DNA of 64,000 nucleotides from Anseranas semipalmata (GCA_013399115.1 VXAA01003334.1:269464-333463); one strand, 5' to 3'; shown: positions 10,878-24,500, numbered from the stretch's first letter. Notes: generated from the sequence alone by a model not told the origin. A program made the numbers and translations.

Positions 10878-13800
10878 TGCTATGCATCACGTTACCTTCT
10901 TTTTAACTTGATTTGCACCACGGAAAACCACGCTCCAGAGCAATTCCAGATACAGTTTGCATTGTTTTCAGCCAGCCACATAGTGGCCAAATAGTTTCTA
11001 AATCATGTGTATGTTGTCTCACTTTTTCACCCATAATTTATTCTGAATAGTTTCAGGAATACTTGCCCCAGTCATTTCCCAGGCAGTGATCTGGCAAGTA
11101 ATTCAAAAGTGTTCACAGTCATCATTTATTCAGATTACAAACAGGGAAGCAATTTAACAGTTGCTCAGATATGGGAACTCCTGAGACCAGCTTTCGTGCC
11201 TTTTTTTTCTCTTACTTTGTTCTTTTTTAAAATAGAACCATTCTGGTGTTCATGACATGGAAAATAATTGTCCCACCATTCTTGCAACTCATAAAAAAAC
11301 CCTGGAATTCTACATCCCCCTGCTGGAAAAAATGTTTTGAGAATGCATACAACATTACGCCATCACCTAATCCTTGCTAACCTGCCAGTTTGGAAAGCAA
11401 ACCAAACTAATATATACTGAATTCCCGCACTTTCTCAGCTTAATTACTGGGGAGTCCAACTATGAGAATCCCTTTTAACGTAACAGACCTTTTCTACCTA
11501 CAAAGTATACTGGTTGTTCAACAAAACACAGAGTTGCTGCAGATTCTGTTGGGTAGAATCTCTGACAAATGACTTCACGGGAAAATAATAATAAAAACAA
11601 GCTTAAGGGGGGTGATCAGAAATAACAAATTAGGATGATAAAATTGCCTTCAAAATCTTGATGATGGAAGAAAAATTCTCCTAAGTGAATCCAGTATGCT
11701 TAATTAAACATAATTGTACAAAGAAGTATTTTTAAATGGCTATCTGTGAAAAGAATAAAAAAGCTGCTGATTTTCCCAAAGATGCGGCTGCTATAAGGCA
11801 TTGTGTTGCTGGCTGTATTAAGCAAGCTGTGACATCCATCAAGATGAATGTGTTTACGTGCATACCCGGTGACATAATTTGAAGTGGTATATTGTAGGTA
11901 TAAAATCCTGATCAAACTTACCTGCAGTAAATCTTTGTGCAGTAATTGTATTTCTTTGTTCCTTACTAAAATAAGAGCTGCTGCCTGGAAGCATGTAAGC
12001 ATTTAATTTTGTCACATAATTCCCTCAATTTCAGGCCATGGTAAGTAACACTTTCCATATGTGTCAGCTGTCAATTCCTGTTAGAGCATCTAGCTATTAC
12101 AGGGTTTAGATGTAGCTGCCTGACAATTAGTGCTGCATGTTGTGAACTCATCACTCCAAAAATGGCAGAAGAAATTGAATAGTAAGGATTCTGTATGAAT
12201 TAGCTAAACCTGTAAAACAATATTTCTGAAAGCTTTATCACTGCTTTCTTTTGCCTGAGAAGAGCACAGAGCACTCTCTTGGCAAGTGCACTGGAGGAGC
12301 ACTTCCACTTAAATCTCCTCTGACCAAGTGAAGAGAGACCTCTACAGGTGTTTTGTTTTCTGTCCAAAGCCCTTTGGAAGAGGTTCCCTGAAACTCTTAA
12401 GCAAAAGATGTGCTCAGGGTTCAGCAGCCAAGCCAGAGGAGGTAGGAGAAGACCCTGGCCCTGCTCCCAAGGGGGATCAGTGCTGCCCTCCTCAGTGCCA
12501 CCTATGGCACCGTCCCCTCTGGGGCTGCCATAGGGCTGTCCTGGGGACATCAACCCTGTTGGTGGGAGATCTATATGGGAGGCACGTAAGGGAGCCATGC
12601 AGATAAAGGCCAAGCCACATATGTAGGCAGCCTGATGGTTCCCAACCTGCAGACAGTAGGGTGGGAAACCGTGGTCTCCAAATGTGTGCAGGGCTGTGCC
12701 TCCCTGGAGCAGGGTCAACCAGAACTAATTACAGGCCAGACAAGCTTTTAAACAGCCAGCTTCATTACCGTTCTCCATAAGACATCCTAAGACTCAAGTT
12801 ACTTATTATTATAACTCGTTTGCACAAAGGCCTCAAGACAGCAAAAACAGAAGGAAGCATGCCTTCCTACAGTTCTGCAACATGTAATTTCTGTTCCTCG
12901 TGAAGAACTCAATGTGTTTCCATGGGTAGCAGCCCCTACTGACCATACCCTTTGCTGCTGGAACAGCACAGTAGGGTGTAACCTTGATGCAGCTTTTTGT
13001 ACATTTTGGAAAGTGTGTTGCTTTCCTCCATAACTGATGTTCATTGACAGAAGTAAAGACAGCCTAATGGAAAGAAAGAACGTCATTTACAACTGTACTT
13101 TCTTCACCGGTCTTCATATTGTTCTCTTCTCACAGCTACCAGCAAGAGTTGCATTGCTAAAAATGCTGGCAAATAAATGAGACGTAGAAGAGGGATGCTA
13201 AATGGTATTTCTCTGACAGGAATACTAAAGACAGAGAAGGAAAGCAGAGAAGAAAGTTGCTGAGCCTTTACAGTGCTTATGCGATCTGGGTGCAAGAATA
13301 AAGCCTGTAGGATCTTATCAACCTCCTTTCTAAATTTTCCTCAAGTTTGTTAGGTTTTAATCTACAAATTCCAGTATTTTTCCACAAGTTGTAACTGGGC
13401 ATAGATGTAACAAAAAAAATGATGCCAAATTAGGAGCAGTATTTACTTTTCATGATAACAACTCATGCCCTGAAAGATCAGTATCCTGAAGATTCCCATG
13501 CACAAACAGGATCAATGGGTTGTTGCTGCATACTTTCAGTCACTGAGAGTAAAAACATCTATTGATAGAATCACATACTGGAGACTATTGAAAACTAAAT
13601 GTTCTGTTGCAGAGACAAAAGAAGAAAAAGAAAGTACTCCAGGGAAAACATAAACCAAGAAAAGAAAGAAAACAAATAAACTCTGACTTGGAAAAATGAA
13701 GAATACAAAAAAAAAACAACAAAGTTTTTTTTTTCTAAATTTGTTTTTCTTATCAGTATCTCCAGAGGCTCCATAGTGTTGCTGCTGCCTGTGCACACGT

Positions 13801-14399
13801 ACTGCCCTGGATAATATTTGGAACTGACATATATATTTGTACGATATTGTCGATTTTCTAGGATGTGGCTGTGCTGGACAGGAATCCTCAAGATCTCCAT
13901 TACAACAACTCCCAGCCATAGCACTGACATCTGGCCTTGAGCAAGCTGTAAAGCAGAGGAAACAACACTGCCTTGGCAACGGCTGGCTTTTTCTTTTCTT
14001 TTGTAACCTGAAGCTTTAGGAAGGTTATTATGAACTCTCAGATAAAGGTCCACGTACAGTTCCCACAAATTTAGATACCAATCAGTAAACAAAGAAAAAC
14101 ATGTTAAGACAATTACATTAGTATATTCCCTGGCCATGGTGTATGTTGACAGGTAGGCTATACCATGTAGTACCATGTTCTCACAGGTTGTTTTATCTTT
14201 GAATGAGTTTTTTTAAGTCAATCATTCTGCCACGCAATCATCAATGACCAAATTAGCTGGAGAAAAACACATCTGCTGCTGTGAAGAGCTGGGTCCAGAA
14301 AGAAGTTTCGGGCTTACACATGTGGACCTGAATGGCCAACCTCAGGTACGTGCCAGGCGTCCCTGGAGAGGCCCCAGCTACAGCATTACAGGTAGAGGG
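10876..14399. other. Unique DNA, no gene seen
   Basis: A GC-richer interval at about 12300-12720 carries 172- and 92-codon open frames on opposite strands. Both are built from common GC-driven residues with no domain. Open frames of 193 and 147 codons overlap at 13536-14176 minus, with a hydrophobic phenylalanine-rich end that reflects an A-rich plus strand. I regard all of these as chance. An A-run/T-run pair lies at 13708-13736. Confidence 0.5.
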
Positions 14400-15454
14400 T
14401 GTCATGGTTTAACACCAATGGGCAGCTAAGCACCACCACACTGCTCCCTCTCCTCAAAGGAAAAGGGGGAGAAAAAAATATGATGAAAAAAAATCTCATG
14501 AGTTGAGATAAGGACAGGGAGATCATTCACTAATTGCTGTCATGCAAAAAACAGATTCAGCATAGAGAGATTAATATAATTTGTTGCCTATCACTAGAAC
14601 AGTGAGAACTATAAGCAAACTAAAAACACCTTCCCCCACCCCCCCTCTTCTACCTCCTCCCCCCGAGCAGCGCAGGGGAAGGGGAATGGGGGGCTGCGGT
14701 CAGTCCCTAACGCTGTGTCTCCGCCGCTCCTTCACGGTCACTCTCTGCCCCTGCTCCACGTGGGGTCCCTCCCACGGGATGCCGTCCTTCCCAAACTGAT
14801 CCTGCGGGGGCTTCCCACAGGCTGCAGCTCTTCCAGAACTGCTCCCATATGGGTCCGTACCACGGGGCCCATCCCTCAGGACCAAACCGCTCCAACATGG
14901 CTCCCCCACGGGCGGCAGCTCCCGCCAGGCCTCCTGCTCCTGCGTGGGCTCCTCTCCACGGGCTGCAGCTCCGGCCCGGGGCCTGCTCCTGCGGGGGCTC
15001 CCATGGGCCGCAGCCTCCTTCAGGCCACATCCACCTGCTCCATGGGGGCTCCTCCATGGCTGCAGCGTGGAGATCTGCTCCGTGTGGTACCCATGGGCTG
15101 CAGGGGGACGGCCTGCTCCACCATGGGCCTCTCCACGGGCCGCAGGGGAACTTCTGCTGCGGCGCCTGGAGCCCCTCCTGCCCTCCTTCTGCACTGACCT
15201 GGGTGCCTGCAGGGCTGTTTCTCACTCCTCTCTCCCAGCTGCTGTGGCACAGCAGTTTGTTCCCTTCCTTAGCTCTGCTCTCCCAGAGGCACAACCAGCG
15301 TCGCTCCCTGGCTCGGCTCTGGCCAGCGGCGGGTCCCTTTTGGAGCCGGCTGGAGCTGGCTCTGATCTGACATGGGGCAGCTGCTGGGCTCTGCTCACAG
15401 AGGCCACCCCTGCAGCCCCCTGCTACCAAACCCTTGCCATGCAAACCCAATATA
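14400..15454 (-). mobile_element. Solo LTR of an endogenous retrovirus, avian ERVL-like
   Basis: The unit starts TGTCATGGTTTAACACC, passes CAACTAAGCACC-like sequence (GCAGCTAAGCACCACC) and ends CCTTGCCATGCAAACCCAATATA. These are the ends of an abundant bird LTR type that normally closes ...CAATACA; here the last CA has become TA. Flanking pentamers GAGGG (14395-14399) and GAGTG (15455-15459) look like a 5-bp target duplication with one change. I place it on the minus strand because the family is usually written beginning TGTATTGGGTTTGCGTGG. No gag, pol or env sequence adjoins it, so it is a solo LTR left by recombination between two LTRs. The interior is GC-rich and contains a degenerate 40-50-bp repeat. 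Overlapping open frames of up to 253 codons are products of composition. The family name is from memory; the strand is less certain than the identity. Confidence 0.85.
14819..15145. repeat. Degenerate 40-50-bp tandem repeat inside the LTR
   Basis: The core GGCTGCAG, or GGCYGCAG with small changes, recurs at 14820, 14911, 14961, 15006, 15058, 15096 and 15138. It is usually preceded by CTCCACGG or CCATGG and followed by a CTGCTCC word. Spacing is 38-52 bp, with one double-length gap of about 91 bp. The array seems to be part of the LTR itself and explains its long GC-rich open frames. Confidence 0.75.
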
Positions 15455-17010
15455 GAGTGGTACGCCACATAGGAGCACTCTACAGACTGTGTATAATTAC
15501 CTGCAGGATGTCCCTGGAAGACATATGAAAGGATCTTTTTATTTCTTAAGATTCAGAAAAATTCCATTTTCCAGTCTAGCTAGGCTTTCCGCTTCTTTGT
15601 TGTGCTAGGTCTGGATTTCCTACCTCTGTCTTTTTTCAAGATAAAGCATTCACTAAGCCAGTGTCAGTGTGAAATGTGTAAATTTCATGTTTCCCTACTC
15701 ATTAAATTTGCATGGCTGTTGTACTTTCAGACGCTGCCTGTGTTTTCAGGGCTGGAAAGCCAAATCAAACCAGTCACTCTAGTGTGCTGTGCTAAGCACA
15801 GGTACAGCACATTTCATGGTAAGAGTTTACCCAGCTGCCTTCCTTCAAAAGAGGGATGAAATGGTCATTTTTAGCAAATAACTGCTGATTTGGGTCTGTT
15901 AGCCCTGCCTGCCTGCCTCCTAGCAGCAGTGTTATCCCACAGTGCTGCTTCAGAGCTGTTTGGGACAGGAGTCATGCCAGGGTTAGGCACTATGAGGAGG
16001 AAGCACCCAGATAGTGCTGCACCTTTTACAGCAGAGCACAGGTGACACCCAGCCATCTGTCAGGGTTTTGTTTCCACCAGCCTAACAATAGGCTGCTCGA
16101 GGGTTTGACATTGCTCCATAACAAAGACTGCGTTCTGCATCCCCATCTGTCTATGCACGATGTCCCTGCAAGCGGCAGGATTTTGATCCACTTGCGTATT
16201 TCATCATGCAGCAACAATTCTGCAAACCAATGTGCTGGCCAGTGCATATTTATAATGATATAATTATTCATCATTCAGATAGCTAATTCAAATAGCAATT
16301 AATTGTACATTTCTTGAAATCCTATTACTGGACATTTGTGAAGGTCCACTCATTCAAGACTACCCTTTCATTCATTTCAAAGAAATGCTTGAATTAATAC
16401 TCTATGCCTTTAACTTCTTGTACTTTTTGATTTAGTAGTGAAAGTTCAGCAACAATAATAGGTCTCTGCATTTAAGAGTGGTCTTCACAGAAAATCTCCT
16501 CAAGTGCAGGGACACCAAAGTTTTGCATGCGTTGAGACACTGTTGATGTGTTTGGGCTGAGCATCTCAGCACCTGCTTGAAACTGAAGCCTACATGGGAT
16601 ACATATATAGGCATCCTAGTGCCTGTATATCCTGAGAAGCCCACTCCAGCAGACACATAAACTATGCCCAGCCATTCTGATAATGTGACATTCATCTCTT
16701 TTTAACTGGTGAGCACCCCAGCTAGCAAAACGGGAGTTACCTTGAACCTGTTTCTCTATAATTCAAAGATACAATCAGTCAGATATCAGCTAGCTGATTG
16801 ATTGTTTAAATTAATTATTCTATAATATCCTAACATTTATGCGTGTACCTAAAATCTTCTCCTTCAGAGGATTTCAGCAATGACATGAGAGCTGTCGTAA
16901 TCAGCCAAGGGGGTCAACAGCTAATAATAAATGTCACAGCATAATGCTGTCCCAGAAAGCCATTTCACCCAAAGTACCCTATCTTGTGCAAATATATTCG
17001 GTGGTCATTG
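15455..17010. other. Unique DNA, no gene seen
   Basis: Short open frames (61-87 codons) at 15602-16695 lack motifs. No transposon is recognised and no splice-bounded exon can be supported. Confidence 0.55.
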
Positions 17011-17070
17011 GTTTTGTTTTGTTTTTTTTTTTTGTTTGTTTTTTTGTTTTGTTTTGTTTTGTTTTGTTTT
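17011..17070. repeat. (TTTTG)n low-complexity tract
   Basis: TTTTG units, partly decayed to TTTG and T runs, span 60 bp. The cleanest part is at 17046-17070. Confidence 0.9.
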
Positions 17071-17478
17071 CCTGTAGGGATTTAGTAATGAGCTGCATTT
17101 ATAGCTATCCCTTATATGGTTGTATAAGACTATAATTTGCAGTGTCTATGCTTTTCAAAGGTTTTAGAGTTTAAAACTCTCTAGCCAGTTTTTGAGGAAA
17201 ATGTCATCTACCATGCCTAAATGATATGTTTAAAATCCAATTAAGTACCAGCCTGGTCATATTGTCTTGTCCAAACCACAGTGAGGATCACAATTAATGC
17301 TCAAGTAGATATTCTACTATTATGTAGACAATCAAGGGTCTGCATCTGTTCAAGCCCACAAGTATAAAAGTGTCTGCATTAGTTAAAAGTGCTGTGCATT
17401 TGCATTGTAATGCAAAGTGGTTAACCTGTGTTAGACTATTACATAAAGTCTATGGGGATGCTGTGCCATCCAAATAAC
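17071..17478. other. Unique AT-rich DNA, no gene seen
   Basis: I see no coding, RNA or repeat signal in this short block between a simple repeat and a CR1 element. Confidence 0.55.
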
Positions 17479-18400
17479 CCATAGAACAGAATAGTTCAGT
17501 TGGAAGGGACCTTCAAAGATCACCAGGTCCAACTGCCTGACCGCTTCAGGGTTAATCAAAAGTGAAAACATATTAATGAGGGCATTGTCCAAATGCCTCT
17601 TGAACACTGACAGGCATGGGGCATCAAGCACCACACTAGGAAGCCTGTTCTAGTGTTTGACCACCTTCACGGTAGAGAAATTTTCCTAATGTCCAGCCTG
17701 AACCTCCCCTGGCACAGCTTTGTGCTGTTCCCCTGCTTCCTGCCATCGGTGACCAGGGAGCAGAGACCGGCACCTCCCTCTGCGCTTCCCCTCCTCAGGA
17801 CGTTGCAGAGAGCAGGGAGGTCGCCTCTCAGCCTCCTCTTCTCCAGACTGGACAGCCCAAGTGTCCTCAGCCTCTCCTCACAGGACATGCCCTCCAGCCC
17901 TTTTACCAGCTTGGTTGCCCTCCTCCGGATGCTTTCAAGTACCTTAACATCCTTTTTATATTGTGGACCCAGAACTGCACACAATACTCGAGATGAGGAC
18001 ACACCAATGCTAAATACAGTGGGAGAATCACCACTTTTGACCAGCTGTCTGTGCTGTGGTTAATACACCCCAAAATGGGGTTTGCCCTTCTGGCTGCCAG
18101 GGCACACTGCTGGCTCGTGCTGAGCCTGCTGCCGACCAGCACCCCCAGGTCCCTTCCTGCTGAGCTGCTGCCAGCCACTCGTCCCCAAGTCTGTACCCGT
18201 GTGTGGCACTACTCCATCCCAGGTGCAGCACCCGGCATTTTCCTTTGTTGAACTTCATGTCCTTGCTGATTGCCCAATGCTTCAATCTATCTAGATCCCT
18301 CTGCAAGGCCTCTCGTCCCTCCATGGAATCAACAGCACCTCCTAGTTCAGTATCATCAGCAAACTTGCTGAGGATGCACTCCACTCCTGTATCCAGGTCG
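17479..18400 (-). mobile_element. CR1 LINE, 5'-truncated, with end of ORF2 (reverse transcriptase)
   Basis: On the minus strand the element runs from near 18400 to a tail near 17479, whose complement reads GTTGGAC..GGTGATC..GAAGGTCCCTTCCAACTGAA. Translation gives the reverse-transcriptase palm motif in [12 protein letters not shown] (FADD is the CR1 form of the catalytic YxDD box). It is followed by [17 protein letters not shown] and, in another frame, [43 protein letters not shown] and GRFRLDIRK. This is the last third of CR1 ORF2. The frame is broken near 18000-18030 and again near the start of the KCRVLHLG downstream segment, so it is a dead copy. The 5' edge is a truncation; upstream residues no longer fit CR1. 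Confidence 0.95.
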
Positions 18401-18511
18401 TATCTGTCATCCCTTAGGTTTACTGTCATATGTAGAGTCAAAGCGATGACCATAACAAGAAAAATGTTATAAATCTTGTACATTTTATATCTCATGACAA
18501 AGTGGATTGAT

Positions 18512-18560
18512 TGATCTATTTATCTATCTATCTACCTATCTGTTACTGTATCTGTCTATC
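18512..18560. repeat. (ATCT)n microsatellite, interrupted
   Basis: About ten ATCT/GTCT units carry several substitutions and one interruption (TGTTACTGT). It lies about 110 bp from the truncated CR1 end. Confidence 0.88.
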
Positions 18561-21500
18561 ATGTTTTAAGGACCCAGTAAATGAAACAAAAATACCTGAT
18601 AGCTAAAGCCAGGTCTCTGGTATTTAAAATTTACAACAGAAGCGTGAATCATAACTGCAGCCTTAAGAAGGAGGGAGGAGGACATGAACTAATCCTCAGG
18701 CTTATGCCTGCTCATAAGAAAAGACAAAACATTGGTGTTATCGACATTATTTTCATCCTAAATCGAAAACACAGCACCATACCAGCTACTATGAAGAAAA
18801 TTAACTCTATCCCAACTGAAGCCAGAACAATCAGTTACAAGGGCAAGAGAATATTCTGACCTGATCATTCCACCTTGGCCAGACACAACCCATCTCCTGG
18901 AGCTCCCCAGAGCATACCAAGCCTGGAGCAGGTTGTAGAGGATGGCTTGAGCTGACTCAGAAAGCAATGACAGTGTTGGAGCAGCATAGGAAGTTACTTA
19001 ATGCTAAGCAGAAATTTAGTAACTTTGTTGTATTTTTTGTAACTTTTTTCCATAGTTGCAAATTTGTGTTTCCAAATAAACAAATCACTTTATCTCTCAG
19101 TCCCACTTAATGCTAAATCTGACTATGGTTAGTAAAACACTGGATTGCCATGTCACTCTCTCCCAGTTTTTGAAACCATTATTCCAGGGTGGAGTAGGGT
19201 GTTGCCTGCCCACTAAACTGTGAGATTCTCAAAACTGTCTGGAGTAACCAACCCCTGAAATGCAAATGTTAGCAAATTTTGGAAAAAAATGTCTTTCTCA
19301 ACAGAAGTCAGCTGGAGTCTCTTAAGAAAGTAGCAAGATAACAAAAGAATGAGATAAGTGAGTCACTGTGAGATGAACCCATAAATGTCTGTACCCTCGT
19401 AACTCTTTCCTTCCTGGCTATGGGTTTTTATAAAAGTCATAAAAACTTATTTACTTTTGAGACCCAGATCCTTGTCTCAAATGAGGGAAATGTGCATGGA
19501 CACACAGGTCTGTATAAGCTTTGTTTCCTGGTGAAGTTGGGATGTAAAACAGAGGAAGAATAAAAGACAGGAAAAAAAAAAAAAAAAGACAAAGTAGTGC
19601 CTACTTTTTGCATAAAAGTGCAGAGGTAGTGCCCTGAAAAGTATTACTGAAATGTGATGGAAGATGGCCATGCTCAACACCTTCATCAGCATGCAGGAGC
19701 CTGAGTCATTTGAATTCACTAGGCTTCAGAGAAGAGGAGAAATTCTTTGCTTCTCCTTCCCCCTTGAACTTTAACCAAGACCAAGAAGCTCAAAAAAACA
19801 CAGAGTAGGTATAAAAACCCCAGCTTTTTAACAAAATTCTTCTTTTAACAGTTTTTTTTTGCCTGCATTCCCAAGGTAGTTAGATGTGTTATATCACTGC
19901 CTAAGCAGTGTGTCTCTCCTGTCTCCTGAATGTTGTCTAAACCTTTTGGTCAATTTCAAACAGTCTGCTCAAAAATTCCCAAAAGCTCTGTGGAATTAGG
20001 TGGCCAAGTGGGATGCCCTGAGGTCCTCTCCTGTAGAATAGCAGCAGGTAACAGGGTGGGGGACAAGCTCCCCTGCACTCAGCTTCAGGGGATTCCTTTG
20101 TGTGAGTGCCATGATGCCAATATGCTGCACCTCACACCTTCTCGGGCATTGCCCTGACTGGCCATGGGATGGAGGTTTGAAGAAAAGCAGCCTTCAATGC
20201 TGCCACTTATAACTCTCCTATCCTGTTGTTTTCTTTTACTTCATTGCCATAATCTTTCACCTGGGCTATGCTCATCTCTATCTGTGACTGCTTCCAATTC
20301 TCTGGTTCTTTAAATAAGACTGTCTAAATGTATTACTGTCAGTTTTTTATTTTATTATTTATTTATTTTTGTGATGTATGTTACAGACATAGTTCTAGAC
20401 AATATATGACTACTTTATTTGAAGTAAAAGATATGACTAAAATAGTTTCTTTTTTCTCTTTTGGGATTTATGGGTTTCCTTTAAATTATGAATGCTTCCA
20501 ACTTCTTTTTCATTTGAGATTTAATATTTGAATAACCTATCAATTTTCTGTCAAGTGCATCATACGGGAGTTCTTAAGTCTCTCAAAGTGTTTATCCAAG
20601 GCTCATTTTACCAAGCTGTTTTGACTATCCTTACACAAAGGTCAATAGCCAATGAAAAAATTCCTTGTTTGCTGGCTCCAACATTCAGACAGCATTATAT
20701 TTCTCAATATGCTTTTGGGCAAGGGGACATTTTTTACCCTGAATAATAATGACACATGTAAAACATGTTTTCAATAGGCTTGGAAATCCACATTATTTTC
20801 CTTTAGGAACATGAAAATATTTCTTCAGAGGAAATATTCCAGTGTTACATCACATTTCAGGCAAGAGAATCCACAATATTTCAGATGAAAATTTCTAGAG
20901 GGGAAGCCTTGACAGAGAGGTCCCAGGATTGGTTGTGCTATTGTCTCCTCATTGTAAAGAGAAAAGAAAAGATTTAGGAACATATATTCCAGGAGTGTCC
21001 CCAAGATGGAGTGCCAAAGCAGTCATTTCATGGCAGCACACAGGACTCTCCTCCCCGTAAACACAGCCCCATAGCTCACACGGGATGTTATTGAGAGGAA
21101 ATACCTCCAGATGAATGAAGCCAAAACTGAATTTTCCTCACAGATGTCTTTCTCCTAAATCTCCTGTGTTTAACCATGGACCTAGTGCTTAGTGAACCAC
21201 AATAGTTAAGAACAATTTGATTTATATCTGTCCTACTTCATAGTCCAATACATGATTCATTATTCAAATATCCTCTGCTCAAGATGAAGTATAACTGGGC
21301 AGGAAGAAGTGCTGACTAAATGGCTCCACGAGTGCATCTGTTTCTTGTGAGCAGCTGGTGACAATGAACTGTTATTAATTTTATTATGTATTTTGTAGTT
21401 GCCAGGAGCAAGCTGGATGCAAAGCTCTAAATAACAAGGTGTATAGAAGAGAAATGGCTTCCCTGTTGTTGGTTGCATCTTCTAAGTTAGGGCTCTTGTT

Positions 21501-24500
21501 CTTCCTCCCCTGTTTTCAATCTATGCTAACAGCCAGTGAATAGTCCTGTCACTCTCTGAATGCCAAAACTACCTCAACTCCAAAATCCTCTCCCCTCAGT
21601 GAGACCAATCTGGGAGGTTTCAGGCAGGGGGGTGGCTGACAGCTCATCACGGGTGTGACTCCTGGAAATTGCTTTGCCAGAGCCCCAAAAGGAGAAATAC
21701 TCAACCAACCCAAACCAAATAAAATATTGAAACTGACCAGGAAAGAAAAATGGAAATGCTCTGTTTATGCACACAGGGCTCCCTCCTGTAGGACTGAGGT
21801 TTGCTTTGCAGGGAAAGGTCTTGCGGCAGGCTCTTTGCATCCACAGGCTTGATCCCGCATGGCTGAACCGCCAAGACCAAACATGATGTGTTGCAGGAGA
21901 GGCAACTTACTGTTCCTCCTTTCTGTTCTTGCTTTCCTCACATAAAATCCAGTCAGTTTTTCCAGTGCTCCTTTTTATCATCAAGAGCAAGAGGTACATA
22001 GCACAGGGACGATCTCTATAGTACTAAAGCCTTCTGTATAAAGTCGTCTGTGATTTCATGCCTGTGATGAGTGTCCTTTTAATGCGCTACTGAGTCTTCA
22101 GAGATATTTAGGATACCCTGTTGGCCTCTGAAGAGAAAAGGTGACAGTAAATGCCAATTTTATTCTGGTTTTATTTCATACTCAGTGGAGTATGAACTGG
22201 ATTGGAGTCAATGAAGCATGCTGGAGAATTGTACAAATTAAGCTACCTACACAGAAATAGGACATGTATTTCTCCTCCTAACAAATTTATAAGCTAAAAA
22301 CGTTTGGTTTTGTAACTTGTTTGTGTAGGTCAAATGATCCACTGAAATGAAAAGGAGGAGAACAGTCTTTTCATTCAGTAATAATTTGGAAGCACAGGTT
22401 GGTACTCAGATTCGAAAGCTGGTTTATTAGTCCAGAGTCACAGAACTGGAGATACTAACAGGCTTCCATTACAGTACCAACCTCCTACAAATAACATAGG
22501 ACTGAAACTATTTTTTTTCTATTTTTATCATGATTGTAAGTGGTTACAAACACAAAGACACTTAGTTAATCAAATTCCTTTACTCTTTGGTACATTAAAC
22601 TCTTCTAATTTGTGAGTTAATGTATACAAGCAAGGAGGACTCTGAGCCAATGTTTTGACAGTTTCATCATTGTTTCAATGGAATGAAACTGCTCAAGTGA
22701 AATAATCATGGCACCCTCATCAGGTTTTGAAAACAACAATCTTCCTTTTAAATTTTGAACAGGAAAACATGCTGTTCAGACAAGAACCCATAATCACCAT
22801 CGACATCGCAAGTTTCACTTTTCTGAGTCAACAGCAAATGCAAAGAGAAGGAACTCAAAATAAATTTAATTCTAGAGTCCATGTATGTGTCTCACCATGG
22901 AGCTTGGGTTAGTCCTGTTCATCCTCCACCTCAGCAAGCAGCTTGTAGTCAGGTGCTATGGCAAGTGATATGGAAGAGCTGAAAGCACAAGTACATGCTA
23001 CTTTTAGGCCAGCAACAGTGAAGGCTATAAACACAGCATGGGGAAGCACAGCAGTTCTGCAGTTAGGCTACCAGGGTGAGGGCAGAGGGGTGAAGGTAAA
23101 ACTACACCCTGCCCCATTCCTGGAAAACCTCTCACATTAAGGAACAGAAGGTGCAGGAGCAGACAGTTCCTCTCTGTACTGGGCTTCATGATCAGGAATG
23201 AAAAAAATAATTTTGCAATGAATAGTGCACTTGATTAATTTAGCTCTTTTTCCTCTTCACAGAATATCCAGACATAGCTCACAATTACCTCTGATTTATT
23301 CATTGTTGGAATTTACATTGCACATCTTGTTGCAAGTCTTTTCAGACCTCTTTGAACTGATTCAATTTGAAATTGAAACTGCTTTGGTTAGCTGAGACTA
23401 GTCCCAAATCATGCAGCATTGCTCTTGTTTCCTCAGCAGATTAGCATGACTCATAATCAAGAAAAGGGTTTACAAAAAAATCTTGAGGGCGTTCAAGCTT
23501 TCAAAGAGCTATGCAACAAATGTGTCCTAATTTGCCTTCTTATCCCTCACACTGCTTCCCCAAAGGGGCACTGCCTACTGCCAGCCAAAGAGTTGTCTCT
23601 CTCTAGCCAACATCTAGCAGCATCAGTCCCAAAAGGATCTTTGCCATGCAGTAGAAAACATCTCTTCTTAGGGTAGTCATCAGCTTTTGCTACATAGCAG
23701 ACACTGTGTAAGTACACATGCAGATCAATCTTCTGTTCTCTAATTGCAATGGCTGTGTCCTAACTGGAGCATCTGAGAGTGTTTCCAAGTTCCCAGGTCC
23801 AGGCTAGTCAGCCAAAGGGAAGTGGTATGAAATGAAATGGTCCTTGATTCAGATGAATGGAAGGTAGGACTGGGAGGGATGCTGCTGAATGCACCTGCAG
23901 CTAAATCTAGAAGCACCCTGTAAGGACTTCCTCATTGCAAATCAGTGTTTAAGGATAGAACGTCAACCTTAATTTAGCCTGCCAAGGTAGAGATATACCA
24001 TTGAAAAAATCAAAGTTATGAAAAGAAAAAGCATCTAATGCACTTTGAAGGTCATGTTTGACAATCAAGTTCCTTCTGAGTGTGCAGTTTAAATTTAAAT
24101 ATTTACATGTGAGATGAAAAATTGAATTGGAGTGACAGTCCTGTGATAGGAGGTATTGTCAGAATGTGACTGCCTTATTTTATTTTCTACTTGCCTGCAT
24201 TGTGGCCACAAAATCTGACAAAGTTAAAGCATAATTTTGAGAACTGTATCCATTCTTTTTTTTACAGATATTAGGCAACCTGGATTCTTTCACCTCCATT
24301 TCTGTTTTGCTGCAGTCATGGACAGAAATTCACATTTCTTTGCACTTGGCACTCCATTAATTTCTGCCTTTAGCCATTGGTTCAGTGAATGAAACACCTC
24401 TGCACCACTAACAGTCATTTCTTCATGAAGGCACTTACTGAGTGTTAAGTCAAGGTTAGACGTGAGAACTTAAGGAAGGCTAAGTCACCTTTCAAACTAC

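Noticed and set aside
12200..12718. 172-codon minus-strand frame in a GC-richer patch
   Set aside because: The opposite strand is also open (92 and 61 codons), and the residue content simply follows base composition.
13595..14176. 193-codon minus-strand frame ending in a phenylalanine-rich stretch
   Set aside because: The hydrophobic end comes from an A-rich plus-strand run; a second frame (13536-13979) is open over the same bases, and no family is recognisable.
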